64,000 nt of DNA from Laburnicola sp. R22_1 (GCA_014281115.1 JACONQ010000005.1:992001-1056000), one strand, 5' to 3'; positions 1-13,140 are shown, counted from the first letter of the stretch. Program-made: numbers and translations. Notes: generated from the sequence alone by a model not told the origin.

Positions 1-1898
1 TTAGATTACTATTCTTTATAAAAGGTTAAGGGGATAGATCTTAATTTTAATCTAGGCGAGAGCAAGTTTATAGGAAAGAAGTAGTGTTCTTATTTATTTT
101 TTTAAAATATTAGGATTTTTCTATTTCCATATCTAGCCTTAGTATAGAGATCTAGAGGTATTTTCTTATATAGTCTATAACTTTATAGATATAGCTAAGC
201 TATAAGCTTAGCTTTTAGAATACTTTAATTTCTTTAGTTATACTATATCTATTCCTTTTTTTATAATATTTTCCTTTAAATAGCCCTTTCTTCTCCTTTT
301 TCTAATCACCCTACTTTCTATTACTTAGGATCTATATTATTTTATTATAAAAAGGACAATTCTTTTTGTTTTACTGGCTTATATTAGAGCTAATACTTTT
401 AAATAATTTATAGTATTTCTTTACCTATTTCTTACTTTTTTAAGTAGATTATAGTTTTATTATTTACTAATTCTTAAGTAATTAGTAGAAAGGACTAGAG
501 GTCTAGACTTATTCTAACCTCCCTTTAGTAGAGGCTTTCTAAGTTCTCTACTAGAGATATAACTTCTATACTAGAAGCTATAGTGTGTTTATTAGTTTAG
601 GGAGTTTCTATAGAAGTCTATAAATAACTCTTTATTATTATTTTAAAATAAAAAGGTATATATTTCCTAGTAATTTAATGCCTTTATAGTAGAGAAATTT
701 ATAGTAAGTTCCTAAGTTAGATTAGTATTATCTAATTACTTAACTTAGTATAGTAATCTCTATAGCTCTCTTTCTCTTTAGGTAGGTTTCTTAGCTAAGA
801 TATCTTTTATAACCTATTCTTTTTCTTTGTTAATAATAATAGCCTCTAGTTTTCTATTATTTAGAGTCTAGCTAGAGAGACGGTCTTCTTTAGCTAGGCG
901 TAAATAATTTACTAAGAATACTAAATAAACTCTAAATAGAATATTTAGTTTTATATTATAGGAGTCTACTACTTATATAATTATAAATTTTGTATTTTTT
1001 TAGTCTAACTTCTTATTAGGGTAGGAGTTAGACAAGTAGTCCCTATACTAGAGCTAGACTTTATCTTCTTCCTTTAATATAGGAGTGTCTCTTTAGTACT
1101 AGTTTGCTTACTACTTTTACTCTTATTATAATTTAGCTATTTTAGCTTAAATAAATATAAAAACTTTTAGAACTTTTGTAGCAAAGCTTTAGTAGACTTT
1201 ACTAGCTATAAATTCTACTAATAATAATTAAAAGTTTTTATTTTATATTTAGCTTAAATAGGTCTATATTATATCTATACTAGAGAAAGAATAGTGCTAC
1301 TTTAGTAGAGGTAGCTTCTTGCCTATTAATAGCTATATGCACTATAGAATAGTATAGGGCTTAATTTTTCTAGTCTTATTATATAAAGACGTAAAGGTAT
1401 ATTTATAGTGCTATTAGTTTTTAAATATTTAAAAAGGATAATCTCTTTTAAATTTTTATTTTCTTATATAGTTACCTCTATAAGTCGCTTATAAATTAAC
1501 TTTTACAGTTAGAGGTTATAGTATTAGAAAGCTAATAGTATGCTATAATATAATAAAGAAATACCTCTATTACTATTTCTATCTCTAAGTCTAGTAGGGA
1601 GAGTAAAACTATTTCTTTTTCTAGCCTAGTATATACTACTATTATATTTATATTTTTCTACTTATAGAAAGCTTAGTAATAAAGTCTATAGAGATTTTCT
1701 TTTATATCTAGTTTAGAAGAAAGAGGAGTTTTAGTAGCCTTTATTTTATATTTCTCTATAGCTTAGTTCTTTTATATATATTATAGTTCTTAATAAATCT
1801 ACAAATAAAGTCTAATATTTCTAGAAAGAAGTATAATCTAGCAACTATTTTATAGATAATTTCTCTTTCTAGGTGCTTAAATATAGGAGAGTTATAGA

Positions 1899-2072
1899 CT
1901 ATGTGTGGCGTTAAATTAACTACCTAGAGGTAGAACGACAAAGGCTTTCATCTTAAATAACATAATAAAAAAAGCAGAGCCTCCTGCTTAGTAATCAAAA
2001 AGAGCGTGAAAAAGGTGATGACAAAAAAAAGCGCGTTCGAACTGCTAAGCGAGCTTGGCGGTCTTGGCGCGG
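1899..2072 (+). mobile_element. Short A-tailed retroposon, copy 1
   Basis: A GC-richer insert of 174 bp interrupts the gypsy remnant. An 11-bp direct repeat, GAGTTATAGAC, flanks it at 1888-1898 and 2073-2083. The body (about 1899-2030) ends in a run of eight A (2023-2030). After this comes a GC-rich 42-bp tail that the other two copies lack. Related bodies occur on the opposite strand at 14163-14285 and 29518-29648. The A-run next to the insertion end and the 11-12-bp target duplications fit a SINE-like element moved by LINE machinery. I see no clear pol III A and B boxes in the body. The 42-bp tail contains GTTCGAAC, reminiscent of a tRNA T-loop, but that is weak. Confidence 0.6.
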
Positions 2073-3467
2073 GAGTTATAGACCATAGCAACTAGTATTA
2101 TTTATAGGGGTTTTTAGTCTAGAACCTATTTTTATTTCTAATACTAGAGGTAACTAGTATTATTAATATTATATTTTTATATAGTAATTTTTAAATTTAG
2201 AAAGAAGAGAAAAGTGCGCCTATAGTAAAGAATATACTTTTTTACTTTTCTTAATATAAAATTTCCCTCTAAGCTATAAGACTATAGTTTATCTAAGTCT
2301 AAATCTACTAGAGAGTGCGTTTTTAGTCTAGAGGAAAACTCTTCTAGTAAGTAGGAAGAAGAAGACTAGTATTTTTTATATTTAGCCTAGCTCCTTTTTT
2401 CCCTAAAGGGGTTAAGCCTTCTAGATAGAGTTTATACTACTAGGGCTATAGATATTTAAAGCCTAATATTTCTATTTTTTAAAGAAATCTTTATAAGAAG
2501 TTAGATTTTATAGCACTTAATTTAGTTATTTTTAGTATTAGTAGGTATATTCTACTAGTATTGTAAAAGAGCATCTACCCTTAAGTTAATAGTTTCTAGT
2601 CTATATTAGAATATTATATTATATTTACTAAGAGTATTAGCCTAGCGTATATACTTCTTATCTAACCTTCTAGACTTTATAAAGTATATAAGGTTTTTAT
2701 AATTAGTATATATAAGTGTATAGAGAATAGCCTAAAGTATATTATACTACTTTTTAGTTGCTTTAATAACTATAAGTATTTTTTTATTATAAATTATATA
2801 GTTTGCCTTTATAGAAGTGCATTTAGTAAAAAAGTAGATAATTAGCTTAAGGACTTCTTTTATATTAAACTATAAGAAGTAGGCTCTAAAGGCCTAGTCT
2901 AAAGAGTTAGCCTCTAATATTTCTTTCTTCTTAGTATTAAAGTAGGCTAGTATATGCTTAGTGTAAAATACTTTCTTTAGGTAGTTAAAGGCCTACTATT
3001 ATTTCTATCCTTATAAAAAGGAAGTTTCCTTTCTAGTTAATTTTATTAATAAGAATACTACTTCTAAGAAGTTCTTTATAAACCTCTAGTAAAAGTTAGT
3101 AAACTCTAAAAAACTCTAAATACTCTTTATATCTATAGAAGAAGTCTAATTCTAGATAGCTTTAACCTTCTCTAGGTCTATACTAATCTCTTTTCTATAC
3201 TTTATAATAAATCTAAGGTACTTAGTCTTAGTAACTATAAAGTTACACTTTTTAATATCTAAGTATAGCCTTACCTTACCTAACTTCTTTACTACTTATT
3301 ATACTTTATTTTAATAGTTTTTTAAAGATCTGCTAGAAAACATAAGAATGTTATCTATATAGGTATAGTAGAAGTTATCTAAGTACTTTCTTAGAATATA
3401 GTTAATATATCTTTAGAAAGTACTTAGTATATTAGCTAGTCTAAAGGAGACTACTAGCTACTTATAT

Positions 3468-3812
3468 TAAAGATCTTTGTCGTGTAGAGATTCTAACCAA
3501 GGTCGAGTCCGCACTATACATAGAGAGGAGTAAAATAGGAGGCACTATAACCTAGTACCTAGCACATAGTAGTAGTAACAAAATATATATAAAATAATAA
3601 TAATTTTATTATTAGCGTTCTGCATAATAGTATTATCGACGGCAGTTAATAGACAGTCTACTATTTGGCATAACTAGTTGCTATTATAATTATTATTGTT
3701 GTTATTATTGTAGCGAAAAATGTTATTAAAGAAATTATTAATTACGTAACACGGTGGTTGGTCAAATAGCCGACCCGGAATCACGTGACATCACGGATTA
3801 ACCTCGGGGAAG
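3468..3812. mobile_element. 345-bp insertion with 15-bp target duplication
   Basis: The gypsy RT reading frame is contiguous across this point once 3468-3812 and one copy of a 15-bp repeat (ACTAGCTACTTATAT, 3453-3467 and 3813-3827) are removed, so this is an insertion. Part of it (about 3474-3688) recurs at 27193-27398. It has no inverted ends and no open frame. A 15-bp duplication is too long for an LTR element or Tc1 and fits a SINE or truncated LINE, although neither end is A-rich. The text is less AT-biased than the host, suggesting it escaped RIP or arrived late. Confidence 0.55.
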
Positions 3813-5060
3813 AACTAGCTACTTATATCATCTAAACTAGGTTTAGAAGGCTATTTTTTATTTCTTTTCTTTTATTATTCTTAACTTATAAAAGGCCTAA
3901 ATTATATCTAACTTTATTAGCTACTTAGCCTTAGTAAGAAGCTATAACGTCTCCCTAATAAAGAGGAAAAGATAGCAGTCCCTTTTTAATAGGGTATTTA
4001 ACGCTCTATAGTTTATAAAAAACTATAGACCTTCTTTAGATTATCTTATAAATAATACTAGTACTATAGCGCTAAACTTACTTACCTAAATAAAGCTATA
4101 GTTAAGGTACTCTATTAGTTTCTTATAGAGAACTAGTAATTCCTTCTTTAATATACTATAGAGGAGGCTAAAGGGGATCTCTAGGATTTTTATTCTTCTT
4201 AATAAGGGGGATTAAGTAATTATTTCTAGGACCTTATAATAGAGGAAGTTTATTAGCTTATTCTCTTAAGAAAACTTCTACTTAGTTTAGAAGCTAGTTA
4301 GGAAGATAGTCTCTTAGGTCTACTTTAGCCTTTAAGGCTAGGGCCTTTTAAATATTCTTAAGAACGGTGGCAAAGACTATTAGCCTATTTTTTTCTTTTA
4401 TATTTCTCCTATTTAAGGTTATAAATAATATAGTAGAGACTTTTTAACTAGGCGTAGGAGTTTATCTTTTTACTTATTTCTAATTTTTATATAGAAGGAC
4501 CCTATATATATAGACTATTTTCCTAGGGCTACTATTATAGCATTCTTCTTCTACTATAGTAACCTAAAAACTAATTTATAGTCCTCCTCTTTTCTATTAA
4601 TATAAGTCTATATTATTTTAATATATCTCTTAATATCTATCTCTATATAAGTGACTTTGTAGACTAAGAAGGTTACTCCTCTAAATTCTATTACTTAATA
4701 GGGATTATTTAAACTAATGTATTATAGATTAGCTTTTCTAGCAAACTTCTTAGAAATAAAAATAGTAATTAAACACCTTAAATTAAGTATAGTATACGCA
4801 AAGACAATATTATTAATAAGAGTATTTATAGTAAATAGTATTAAATCTAGCTTATCTTTTTATATATATTAAAGTTCTTCTTTAGTTTCATTTTAACCTA
4901 CTTTATCTTCTCCTTTAATAACTTCTAAGAAGAGAAGCTATTTTTTTAACTCTACTAAGCTATTAATATCCTTATTACTACTATTTATTTTTAGGTTTTA
5001 CTAGTCCTAGCTTGTATTAGGGGTATTATAGCTTATAGATAATAACTCTAGATACTATAT

Positions 5061-5494
5061 TTTTTATACTGTAATTATCGAAATAGATTACGTAATATAG
5101 TAAAAGGTAGGTAGGTAGTAATATAATAAGTATAAAATACTTATATAATAAGATAGATAGTAAGATAACTAACTTAGATTAATTTTTCTAACTCGGGGTT
5201 TTGGCTTGTTTATATAGATAAATTCACGTGACTATACACGTTCTAGAAAGTTATTAAGTTCTATTTTAGGAAACTAATAGTTCTTTATCTAACATTACGC
5301 AATAACACGTGATTAATAAGATAAAGAAAATCCTAAAGTCTAGACTTTCTAGACTGTCCGTTTTCGTCTAATCTTAAACTAGACAATGTGCTAAAAGATA
5401 AGTAACTACTTATTACACTACTATATAATCTATAGTGTAAACTATATAATAGATATTAAGTAATACTATAAAATAAAAGCTTAATAAAGTAAAA
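5061..5494. other. Unassigned AT-rich stretch left of the copia element
   Basis: No reading frame or recognisable domain. It lies between the gypsy pol remnant and the copia insertion and holds two CACGTG palindromes (about 5224 and 5306). It may be gypsy gag/protease linker or another LTR fragment; I could not find a paired target duplication. Confidence 0.3.
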
Positions 5495-5674
5495 TGCAAG
5501 ACTGCCGCATGGCTGTATGGTCGGTCCTTAGTCACATAACCTCGGCCGGAATAACCTTATGCCTAGCCTCACCCATACACCTTCAGGCCCTCGCTCCTTC
5601 ATAGTAATAACACACCTCTTTTCTCATAGTCAACCTATATTACTATAAATTACTGTAATCTCTACTATCTTATA
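5495..5674 (+). repeat. 5' LTR of the copia element
   Basis: 180 bp, TGCAAGACTGCC to TCTTATA, matching 11915-12094 along its length with mainly transition differences. The target duplication TAAAA lies immediately outside. Confidence 0.92.
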
Positions 5675-5688
5675 GTTATAAGCCCAGC
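5675..5688 (+). other. Primer-binding site (initiator tRNA-Met half-molecule type)
   Basis: GTTATAAGCCCAGC directly abuts the 5' LTR. It is complementary to the anticodon arm of initiator tRNA-Met (sense GGGCTCATAACC) apart from one G-to-A change. Priming from a half-tRNA at the anticodon loop is known for copia-type elements. Confidence 0.7.
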
Positions 5689-5871
5689 ACAACGCTTATT
5701 GCGCACCCTCTAAAACTCCTTACTAGTCAGTCCTGCTGCCACATTATCGCTCGCACGGACCAGAGTAGAGTTTTTACAACAACAACGCAAAAAGTCATTT
5801 GCAAAAACTATAATTATAGTCACTATATAAAATACTATAAGACTCCGAATTACAATAAAAAGCCCACACTA

Positions 5872-8800
5872 GTGGCCAAACACGCGAAAAGTCATCGCAA
5901 ACGCGTTATAATGGCAACGCCAAAGGACAAAAAAGTCATACTAAAAGAGATGGACAACTTTGAACCATGGTACACAGTTTTTAAACATACCGCGCGCACA
6001 CTACGCGTCCTAAAATACGTTAACCTAGAGACTACAAACCTTGTGGTGCTAGAAGACGTTAAATTCGACCCTAATAAAAACCTCGACATTACAGTATAGA
6101 AAGAGAAATACAAGCGTAAATAAGAACGTAAGAAATTGCTAAGTAAGCTTAAAAGCCATATTACAAGTATAGTAAGGGACAATATACTAATTTCTATGCC
6201 TGCCAACTACACTATCGCAGAACAAATTAGGTTCCTTTATAAGAACTACTTAAAACTAATAGTTATAAAATAAGAAGAAGCAGACTATTAATACAACAAG
6301 GCGAAGAAGTACACGCCTAGTCGCTAGTCAATTAAGGACTAGATAAACAACTTCTAAATTCATCTTAATAAGGCCATTAAACTAAAGGTTCCAGCTGTCT
6401 AGGGTTTCGCTCCCTAGCTTAATCTTCTTAAGGTCTTTCACGCTATTAATTTAGGGTTTGCAGCGACAATAAATAAGAAAGTTTATAAGGCCTATTTAGT
6501 ATATATTAACGCAGAACTTAACCTACTAGCTTTAATAGTCTACACTATACTAGCTATTATTAATTGCGCAGGCGTTATTGTTACACTAGAGCAACTTATT
6601 ACAGTCCCTACACCACCACTAAGTATACCCGACAAGGTATCTATCGCGGCGCTTATTTAACACTACCGAACAACGCCGTACCTACACAGCTTAAACAAGG
6701 GCAATATACAAGGCACCGCCTATACCGCGCTTAATAGAGCACAGTCTCCTTACTATATAAATGCGAGAAATTAGAGCTGTAGCTTAACGCCTTTAAACAA
6801 TATAGGAGGACTTTAGAATAATAGGAAGCGCACTAACACTAAGATCGCTAGTGGTTCGCAAAGAAAGCCTTGTCCTTGTGGCAAAGGCGACGCCTACCTA
6901 GGTAATCCACAATAGGGAGCTTGTCTATACATCTGCACCTAGCTGTAAGGAATTAGGTTTAAAATTAACCTAGCTTGCGTTAAAGCTATTTAAAGATATA
7001 GTGAGGTTACTAGACAGGCCAAGCTGCTTAATAAAATACAAATAAAAGAGAAGGCGAAGCGAGATTGCGTTACACCCACAGGTTATGTTAACGCTAGCAA
7101 CTAAGCCTCTAATAGAGAATACAAATAGGCACACATAACAAAATACCTTATAATAAGCAATAAGCAATGTCTAACCTTAGTACTCTATCACTCTTAGATT
7201 CTTAATTATGGTTTGGACATACACGTCTGTAATAAGTCTAATAAGTTTATATAGATTTGTCCTACAATACTAGGCAAAAGGATTAGTTATAAAGAAGACT
7301 TAGTAGAAATCGCCGTATAGGGTGAATGCGATATTAAAATCCAGATACTAGGTGGACCTATAAGGACTATATTAAGGAACATTGCCTTATGTCCAGGCTT
7401 TATCACCTTACTAGTGTCGCTCTTAAGGCTTAGAGGAAAAGATGTCCACTTTAACTTAGGGCGTGAATGCCTGTACACAAAGGATAGCACTAAGAATCCT
7501 ATCTATGCAACAGTTAAACCTATAGGCGGTCACTATGTTCTAGTGGACTAATAGTCTCCCCTAGCACCACTAGAGGACTACACTAACAGACCTTTCCTAG
7601 TGCTTACTAACAAAAGAAGCTATAAGAAACCCTCTATTGCACTACTACCTAACCGCATATTATCTAGTCTTCACGCACACGTCTTAATGGGCCATGCTAG
7701 AGCTAAATTAATAGAGAAACTAAGTCACAACGTTGCTGGCATAGCTCCGCTCACATCTCCTCCCCCTAGTACACAAGACTACGAACAATGCAGAGTTAAC
7801 AAGACTTCACAGATTATCTTACAGAGATCTAATAGAGAGCACCAACCTATACGTGCATTTAAAGCTATTGCTATTAATATTATCGCACTTAACGCTAAAT
7901 CTCTTGCGGGCAACTAGTATATCTTTTATAGTTACTATCTTGTCTCTAAGACCTATATAGTGTATGGCATACCTAATTAATTTACAGATGTCCTGAATAG
8001 AGTCTTTAAACTTATGGACAGACACATTAAACGCCGCTATAACGCCAGCCTAGTGTTCGTACTAATAGACAGAGAGAGAGCTTATGGGTTTTAGAATGAC
8101 CTTGGTGTAGTTAAGCACTACAAATAACAAGGCATTACTATACAGCTCTGGTCCCCTAACACTATAGAACAATTAGGCCATATAGAATAGTTAGGAAAGA
8201 TGCTAATCACTGTGTCTCAATTACTTAGGACTACGTCTAACCTTCTACTTTACCTGTGCGAAGAGATGTACGTCTATGCGGCATATCTACTTAATTAGAC
8301 TCCTATTAAATTATTAAACTAGACTACACTGTTTGAGGCTGCACACAGCAAACCACCCTCTATCACTTATCTACGTATCTACGGATGTAGAGCATACTAC
8401 CTTCGCAAGAAGATTCCCCAAATAGACAAGCTTTCCCTAAGGGCGCTTATTAGTTACTTAGTAGGCGTAGACTTACGCAATATCTACTATATATGGGTAC
8501 CAAAAGCTGTATCCCGCGGACATAGAGGCAAGGTCATTTAAACAAGGGATATTACCTTTAATAAAGAACTATTCTTTAGGTCTACTAATAAAGAGAGCCT
8601 ACTTGGCATTTAGTTAGATTAAGCTATTAACAATATTAAGGTTAAAGAATTAGAAAGTAAGTAGGAAGATTCTAATAAGGAAGTATATAAAGACGCTAAG
8701 CTGTCTATCCTTCCCACTAAAACCCTACTCGCAGGCGAGAAATCAGGCCAAGCTCATAATGTACACTGTGGTAGAGATGCATACCCTTCACTAGTTTCTA

Positions 8801-10700
8801 TAGTTAATTAGACCTCCGCGCTGCTAACGTTAGTAACAGCTACACCGCCAACGCCCTCTTAGTCCTCTGCGTCCCCTACACCTACATTAATGGAACCTCC
8901 TACGTAAAGAAAGCAATACAGAACCAATACCTATCTCCAAACTACTAACGTGTTGCCTAAACGCACACGAAATTCTGCTACTAACGCTATCTAGACTTAT
9001 TAGAACACGTTTGCGTCGGCCTTACTACTAGACAAAGTGCCCTAATCAATCGCACTATTACGGCGAGTCTATAGAGACTAGCTTTCACCCCTGCCTTAAT
9101 TTTGGAATAATGTCCTAAAACTCCTTATATAGTTTAGAGAAGGCTTTATGGCAGCTGCAAAGAAGGAGCTAAATACTATCGCCAGAAAGAAGACATATGC
9201 TAAGATTCCGCTCTTAAAGCTCCCTCTAAGCACTAAAGTCTTGCCACTTATGTGGGTCTTTATATACAAATTCCATTAAGGCTATCTAGCCAAGTTTAAA
9301 GCAAGAATTATTGTAAGAGGAGACTTGCAGACTGTTGTAGGTAACACCCATGCTACTACTCTTGCTATATAAATATTCCGCGCTCTTATGGCAATTGCCG
9401 CCTACTTTAATATAAACATACGTTAATACAACGCTGTTAATGCTTTTACTAACGCCAAACTCCCCAAACCTATTTACACCTTTTAACTAGAAGGTTTCTA
9501 TAACAGCGGGCACTACTAGCAACTTTATCGCGCCCTTTATGGCCTTAAGACGTCACCACTACTCTGGTACGAAGACTTTACAACTACACTTAAGAGCTTT
9601 GGTCTATCACTAGTACTTAACGCACCCTGTCTATGGAGAGACGATCGCATTATCGTCTTCTTTTACGTGGACAACATTATTACCATGGCCCTTCTAGATT
9701 ATTTATCCTTCCTTAACGCCTCTAAACGCAAGCTTGTTAAACGGTATAAAATCACTAACTTGTAAGGCCAAGAGAACTCTACTTTCTATAGTATTACCAC
9801 ACACAAAAACCGCGACAATAGTCATCTTTAGTTGTTACAACGTGACTACATCTAGAAAATCTACGCCAAATACCCAGCACCTCAAAAGTCGTCCTGGACT
9901 AAGGCACCTGCTTCACCTCTACCTTTTAAGGAGCTTGTACCATCAATAGAGTCTAAGAACGAGGACGCATCTTATTATTACTCCTAGATAGTTGAATCTA
10001 TTAGCTACGCCGCTGGTGCTACACGTCTAGATATCGCCAAAGCTTATTTAAAATTGGCTAGATTCCTTACTAACTCTGGCCCTAAACACTTATTAGCTGC
10101 ATATTAGTGCCTTGCATACCTGCATTACTTCTAGGACCTGGCACTGCACTACTCTGTAGACTACACTACTCCGCATCTCTATTAAAAAGATACTAAAGAG
10201 ACCAACTTCTATAGCGCAACTAACGCGTCTTACGCCAATTATAAGGCAACCCGCAAGTCCTTACAAGGCTATATTTTCTTCCTATTTAGCGGTCTAATTA
10301 ACTAGAAAGCAACGCTCTAACGCTGCGTTGTTAAGTTAACTACTAAAGCCGAACTTATCTCACTCTCTGCAGGGTACACTAAGTACTACTAGTGGTCTAG
10401 GATCTTTAATAATCTCCACCTGGACTTTAAGGAACAACCCTCTATATACTATAATAACAAACAGACAATTCGTCTACTGGTTATAGAGTCCCCTTAGCTA
10501 AAGACAACCCTTCAACACGTGGATATACACCACTATTAGTTATAGAAACAGGCACTATAAGAAACTATTACTCCCGCTTATATTAAAACTAACTCTTAGC
10601 CCGCTAACAGCCTTATAAAACTTCTACCTAAACAAAAGCATTAGGAATAGTTAAAGCTCTTATAACTTAAGCCTATTCTAAAGCAGATTATAGGTAAATA
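5872..10700 (+). pseudogene. Copia gag-pol remnant
   Basis: The plus frame carries a gag-like start (open 5872-6099). A GAG-pre-integrase/integrase region follows around 7600-8600, where a 105-codon stretch stays open. Copia reverse transcriptase is next: the Y-G-L-K-T-S-P block is at 9538-9558 and the active site is at 9664-9675, reading Y-V-D-N where Y-V-D-D is expected. RNase H runs to about 10.7 kb, with the terminal K-T-T-L-Q-H-V-D block near 10500-10525. Stops interrupt almost every domain and mostly fall where Gln or Trp would stand, consistent with RIP on both strands. Confidence 0.8.
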
Positions 10701-11904
10701 AGTAGAGTCTTTAAGCTCTTACACCTCTACGACCTTATAGCAGAACATTAGCGGTTTAGGTGACCTATAAATCTCACCCTATCCCTGCGCCTACAGTCTC
10801 CAAAATCACTATGTTTTACTGTGTCGATAAGGCCTATAGCTACGCGCTCCTCTAGTCTAATGCTCCTCTATCTCTACATGTTAATAAGGCACATAGCTAC
10901 GCGCCCCTTTAGTCTAATATTGCCTCTAAGCACTACTCTATTCTAGCACCCTACTTTTCCTATATTTTACAGTGACAAGACCTTACACGTGTTATATTAC
11001 GGCTCTAGCAAGAAGAATCTTAACGTCTAACGCAGAGCACTGTCTATTAAGAAGTTAACAATAGCTAATAACTATCTACACCTAGGTAGATTAGCTACCT
11101 ATTCTGCGAATTAGTTCCCTTAGTACCTACACACCTAAGACACAAGTCTAGGTATTAGTAAGGAGTTTTGTCTCCTTATGCTGGCGCAGCTATATAGAGT
11201 GGTTCCGCCCACTTACGCTAGAGTTAATTACACTAGAGTTATTAAGACAGCTTATATTAATAACGAACACGGGCAGACCTTAGCACTAGACTAGGACCTA
11301 CCTTTCTTATTTTAAGACTAGACTCTTCTATAAGGTACGCCCTTACTTGCTGGCCTAGCTATATAGAATAGTTACGATTGTTTACGCTAGTACCTAGGCA
11401 GACTGCTTTCTTATAGTAATTTTATATTAAAACAGACCCAATCTACTGTTATAAGCTATATGCTAAGGACACTTAGACGCTAACCCACACACAGACAGCT
11501 TAGGTGACCTATTAGTCTCACCCTATCCTGGCGGTTTAGGTGACTAATAAATCTCACCCTATTCTTGCACTCACAGTCTACAAAATTACTGTGTTTCACA
11601 CTGTTAATAAGGCATATAGCCACGCGCCCCTCTGGTCTAACACTATATTAATAAGGCACATGGCTACGCGCCCCTCTAGTCTAACACCTTTTAGCTCACT
11701 CACACTGTTGTCACAGTGTTTTAGGGTAACTTTTATGGCAAGCAGCCCACATAAGAACCTGCTAACAGCTCCTTTTTCTTCCCCTTACTAAGGTTGGGAG
11801 TTGTTTATTACCTGTCGCGCTATTTTGACTTTATTTCTTATCGCCACGCATATCTATTTTAACTCAGGACCTAGCATCTCTTAGATTACCACTATTGGCA
11901 ATCT

Positions 11905-11914
11905 GAAGGGGGTG
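11905..11914 (+). other. Polypurine tract of the copia element
   Basis: GAAGGGGGTG lies immediately 5' of the 3' LTR, the expected position for the plus-strand primer of reverse transcription. Confidence 0.65.
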
Positions 11915-12094
11915 TGTAAGACTGCCGCATGGCTATATGGTCGGTCCTTGGTCACATGACCTCGGCCGGAATAACCTTATGCCTAGCCTCACCCATACAC
12001 CTTCAGGCCCTCGGTTCTCCATAGTAATGACACACCTCTTTTCTTATAGTCAACCCATATCACTATGAATTACTGTAATCTCCACTATCTTATA
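11915..12094 (+). repeat. 3' LTR of the copia element
   Basis: 180 bp, TGTAAGACTGCC to TCTTATA, paired with 5495-5674. Several positions keep G or C where the 5' copy has A or T and the reverse, so each LTR was mutated independently. Confidence 0.92.
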
Positions 12095-13140
12095 TAAAAT
12101 TACTTTTAGCTTTATATTTTAATAGTAATAGAAGTATACTTCTTTTTTATAACACTTGTCTAACTCCTTTTTAAAGACCTATTTAGCGCGCTTTTTAGTC
12201 TTTAAAGGGTTTACTTTAGTAGTTTTTATAGTGCTAGAATATTTTAGTTTCTAATCTATAGTATTAGTAGACTTAGTAAAGGAGAAGGCTACTGTGTAGA
12301 AGGGCTTTAATATTTTTATATAGCAAATATTTTTCTTAACTGTATTAACTTTACCTATAAGTATTATAAGGTTCTAGTCTTTAGAAATTTCTAGCGTAAT
12401 TAGCCTATTCTATAAGTCGATATATAAGACTCTCTAGTAAATATTCTTTAAGTTCTTTTAGTTATCTTTATTAGTCTTAGTAGCTAGGCGTATAAAGTTA
12501 GTATTAAACTTAGTTAGTAGGGTTTTACCCTATTAGCTAAGAAATAGCCTATTTTATACTTACTTCTTTGCTAACTTATTATAAAAGCTTATATCTAAGA
12601 AATTCTAGAATTTATTATTAGAATAGGTTCCTTTCTTTATAAAGGCTAGTACAATATTTACTATCTTACCTATTAGCCTACTTATAATATAATTAACTAT
12701 ATTTCCTATAAGAAGGTAATTTTTATAAATTTTCGCCTTTATTATATATTTCTAATATTAGTAATCCTAATAGCTTCTAGAGAATAACTCTAGATTAAAG
12801 AGTTAGGAGCGCTAGCACTCTAGTGGCACTTTGCTAGGCGCTAGTGTTACTACTATTATTTAAAAGGGGGCTAAGAGCATAGTCTTTGCTCTAGTGCATT
12901 GCTCTAATTAGGCAAGTTAATTAGTAATTACTTCTAGTAAGGCCTAGAGCTATTTACTATCGTTTTATTAAGCTGCTAATATAATTTAAAATTACTTAAA
13001 GCTAGTAAGATAGCCTATAATTTATATTAGTGCGTTTTAAAGGGCGCCTCCTTTTATATTCTAGGCCTTCTTTCATGTTTAGAAAAGTGCTTAAAGCTTT
13101 ATTAACCTTTAGTTTTATAGATACTAGTAAACTAGGTTAA
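12095..13140 (-). pseudogene. Probable gag portion of the gypsy remnant
   Basis: On the minus strand this stretch reads as a charged Lys-rich protein interrupted by stops, ending near 12110 in a Tyr/Cys-rich segment that resembles a decayed zinc knuckle. Position and strand fit gag of the Ty3/gypsy element whose pol lies at 1-5060, the two being separated by the copia insertion. Assignment rests on order and composition more than on firm motifs. Confidence 0.45.

Larger units (their letters stand above)
1..5060 (-). pseudogene. Ty3/gypsy-type retrotransposon pol remnant (RIP-degraded)
   Basis: Read on the minus strand, a Ty3/gypsy pol order can be followed from high to low coordinates. The protease-like end lies near 4.7-5.0 kb, reverse transcriptase near 3.2-4.1 kb, RNase H near 2.4-2.9 kb and integrase near 0.6-1.9 kb. 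The RT active site is visible at 3350-3361 as Y-I-D-N, where the family has Y-x-D-D; the lost Asp fits a G-to-A change. An integrase HHCC-like zinc domain can be made out near 1740-1860. Stops (TAG, TAA) occur every few codons, so nothing is expressed. Two short insertions interrupt it (1899-2072 and 3468-3812). The low-coordinate end runs off the window, so its LTR is not seen. The gag end appears to continue beyond the copia insertion at 12095-13140. Confidence 0.75.
5495..12094 (+). mobile_element. Complete Ty1/copia-type LTR retrotransposon, RIP-degraded
   Basis: The element is exactly 6600 bp. It has two 180-bp LTRs (5495-5674 and 11915-12094) beginning TG and ending TA (from CA), and a 5-bp target duplication TAAAA at 5490-5494 and 12095-12099. 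Inside are a half-tRNA primer site next to the 5' LTR, gag and pol remnants in the plus frame, and a polypurine tract before the 3' LTR. Differences between the LTRs are mostly C/T and G/A, as RIP produces. It sits inside the older gypsy remnant. A block near 10746-10920 is repeated at about 11500-11690, downstream of pol. No frame is intact, so it cannot move on its own. Confidence 0.9.
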
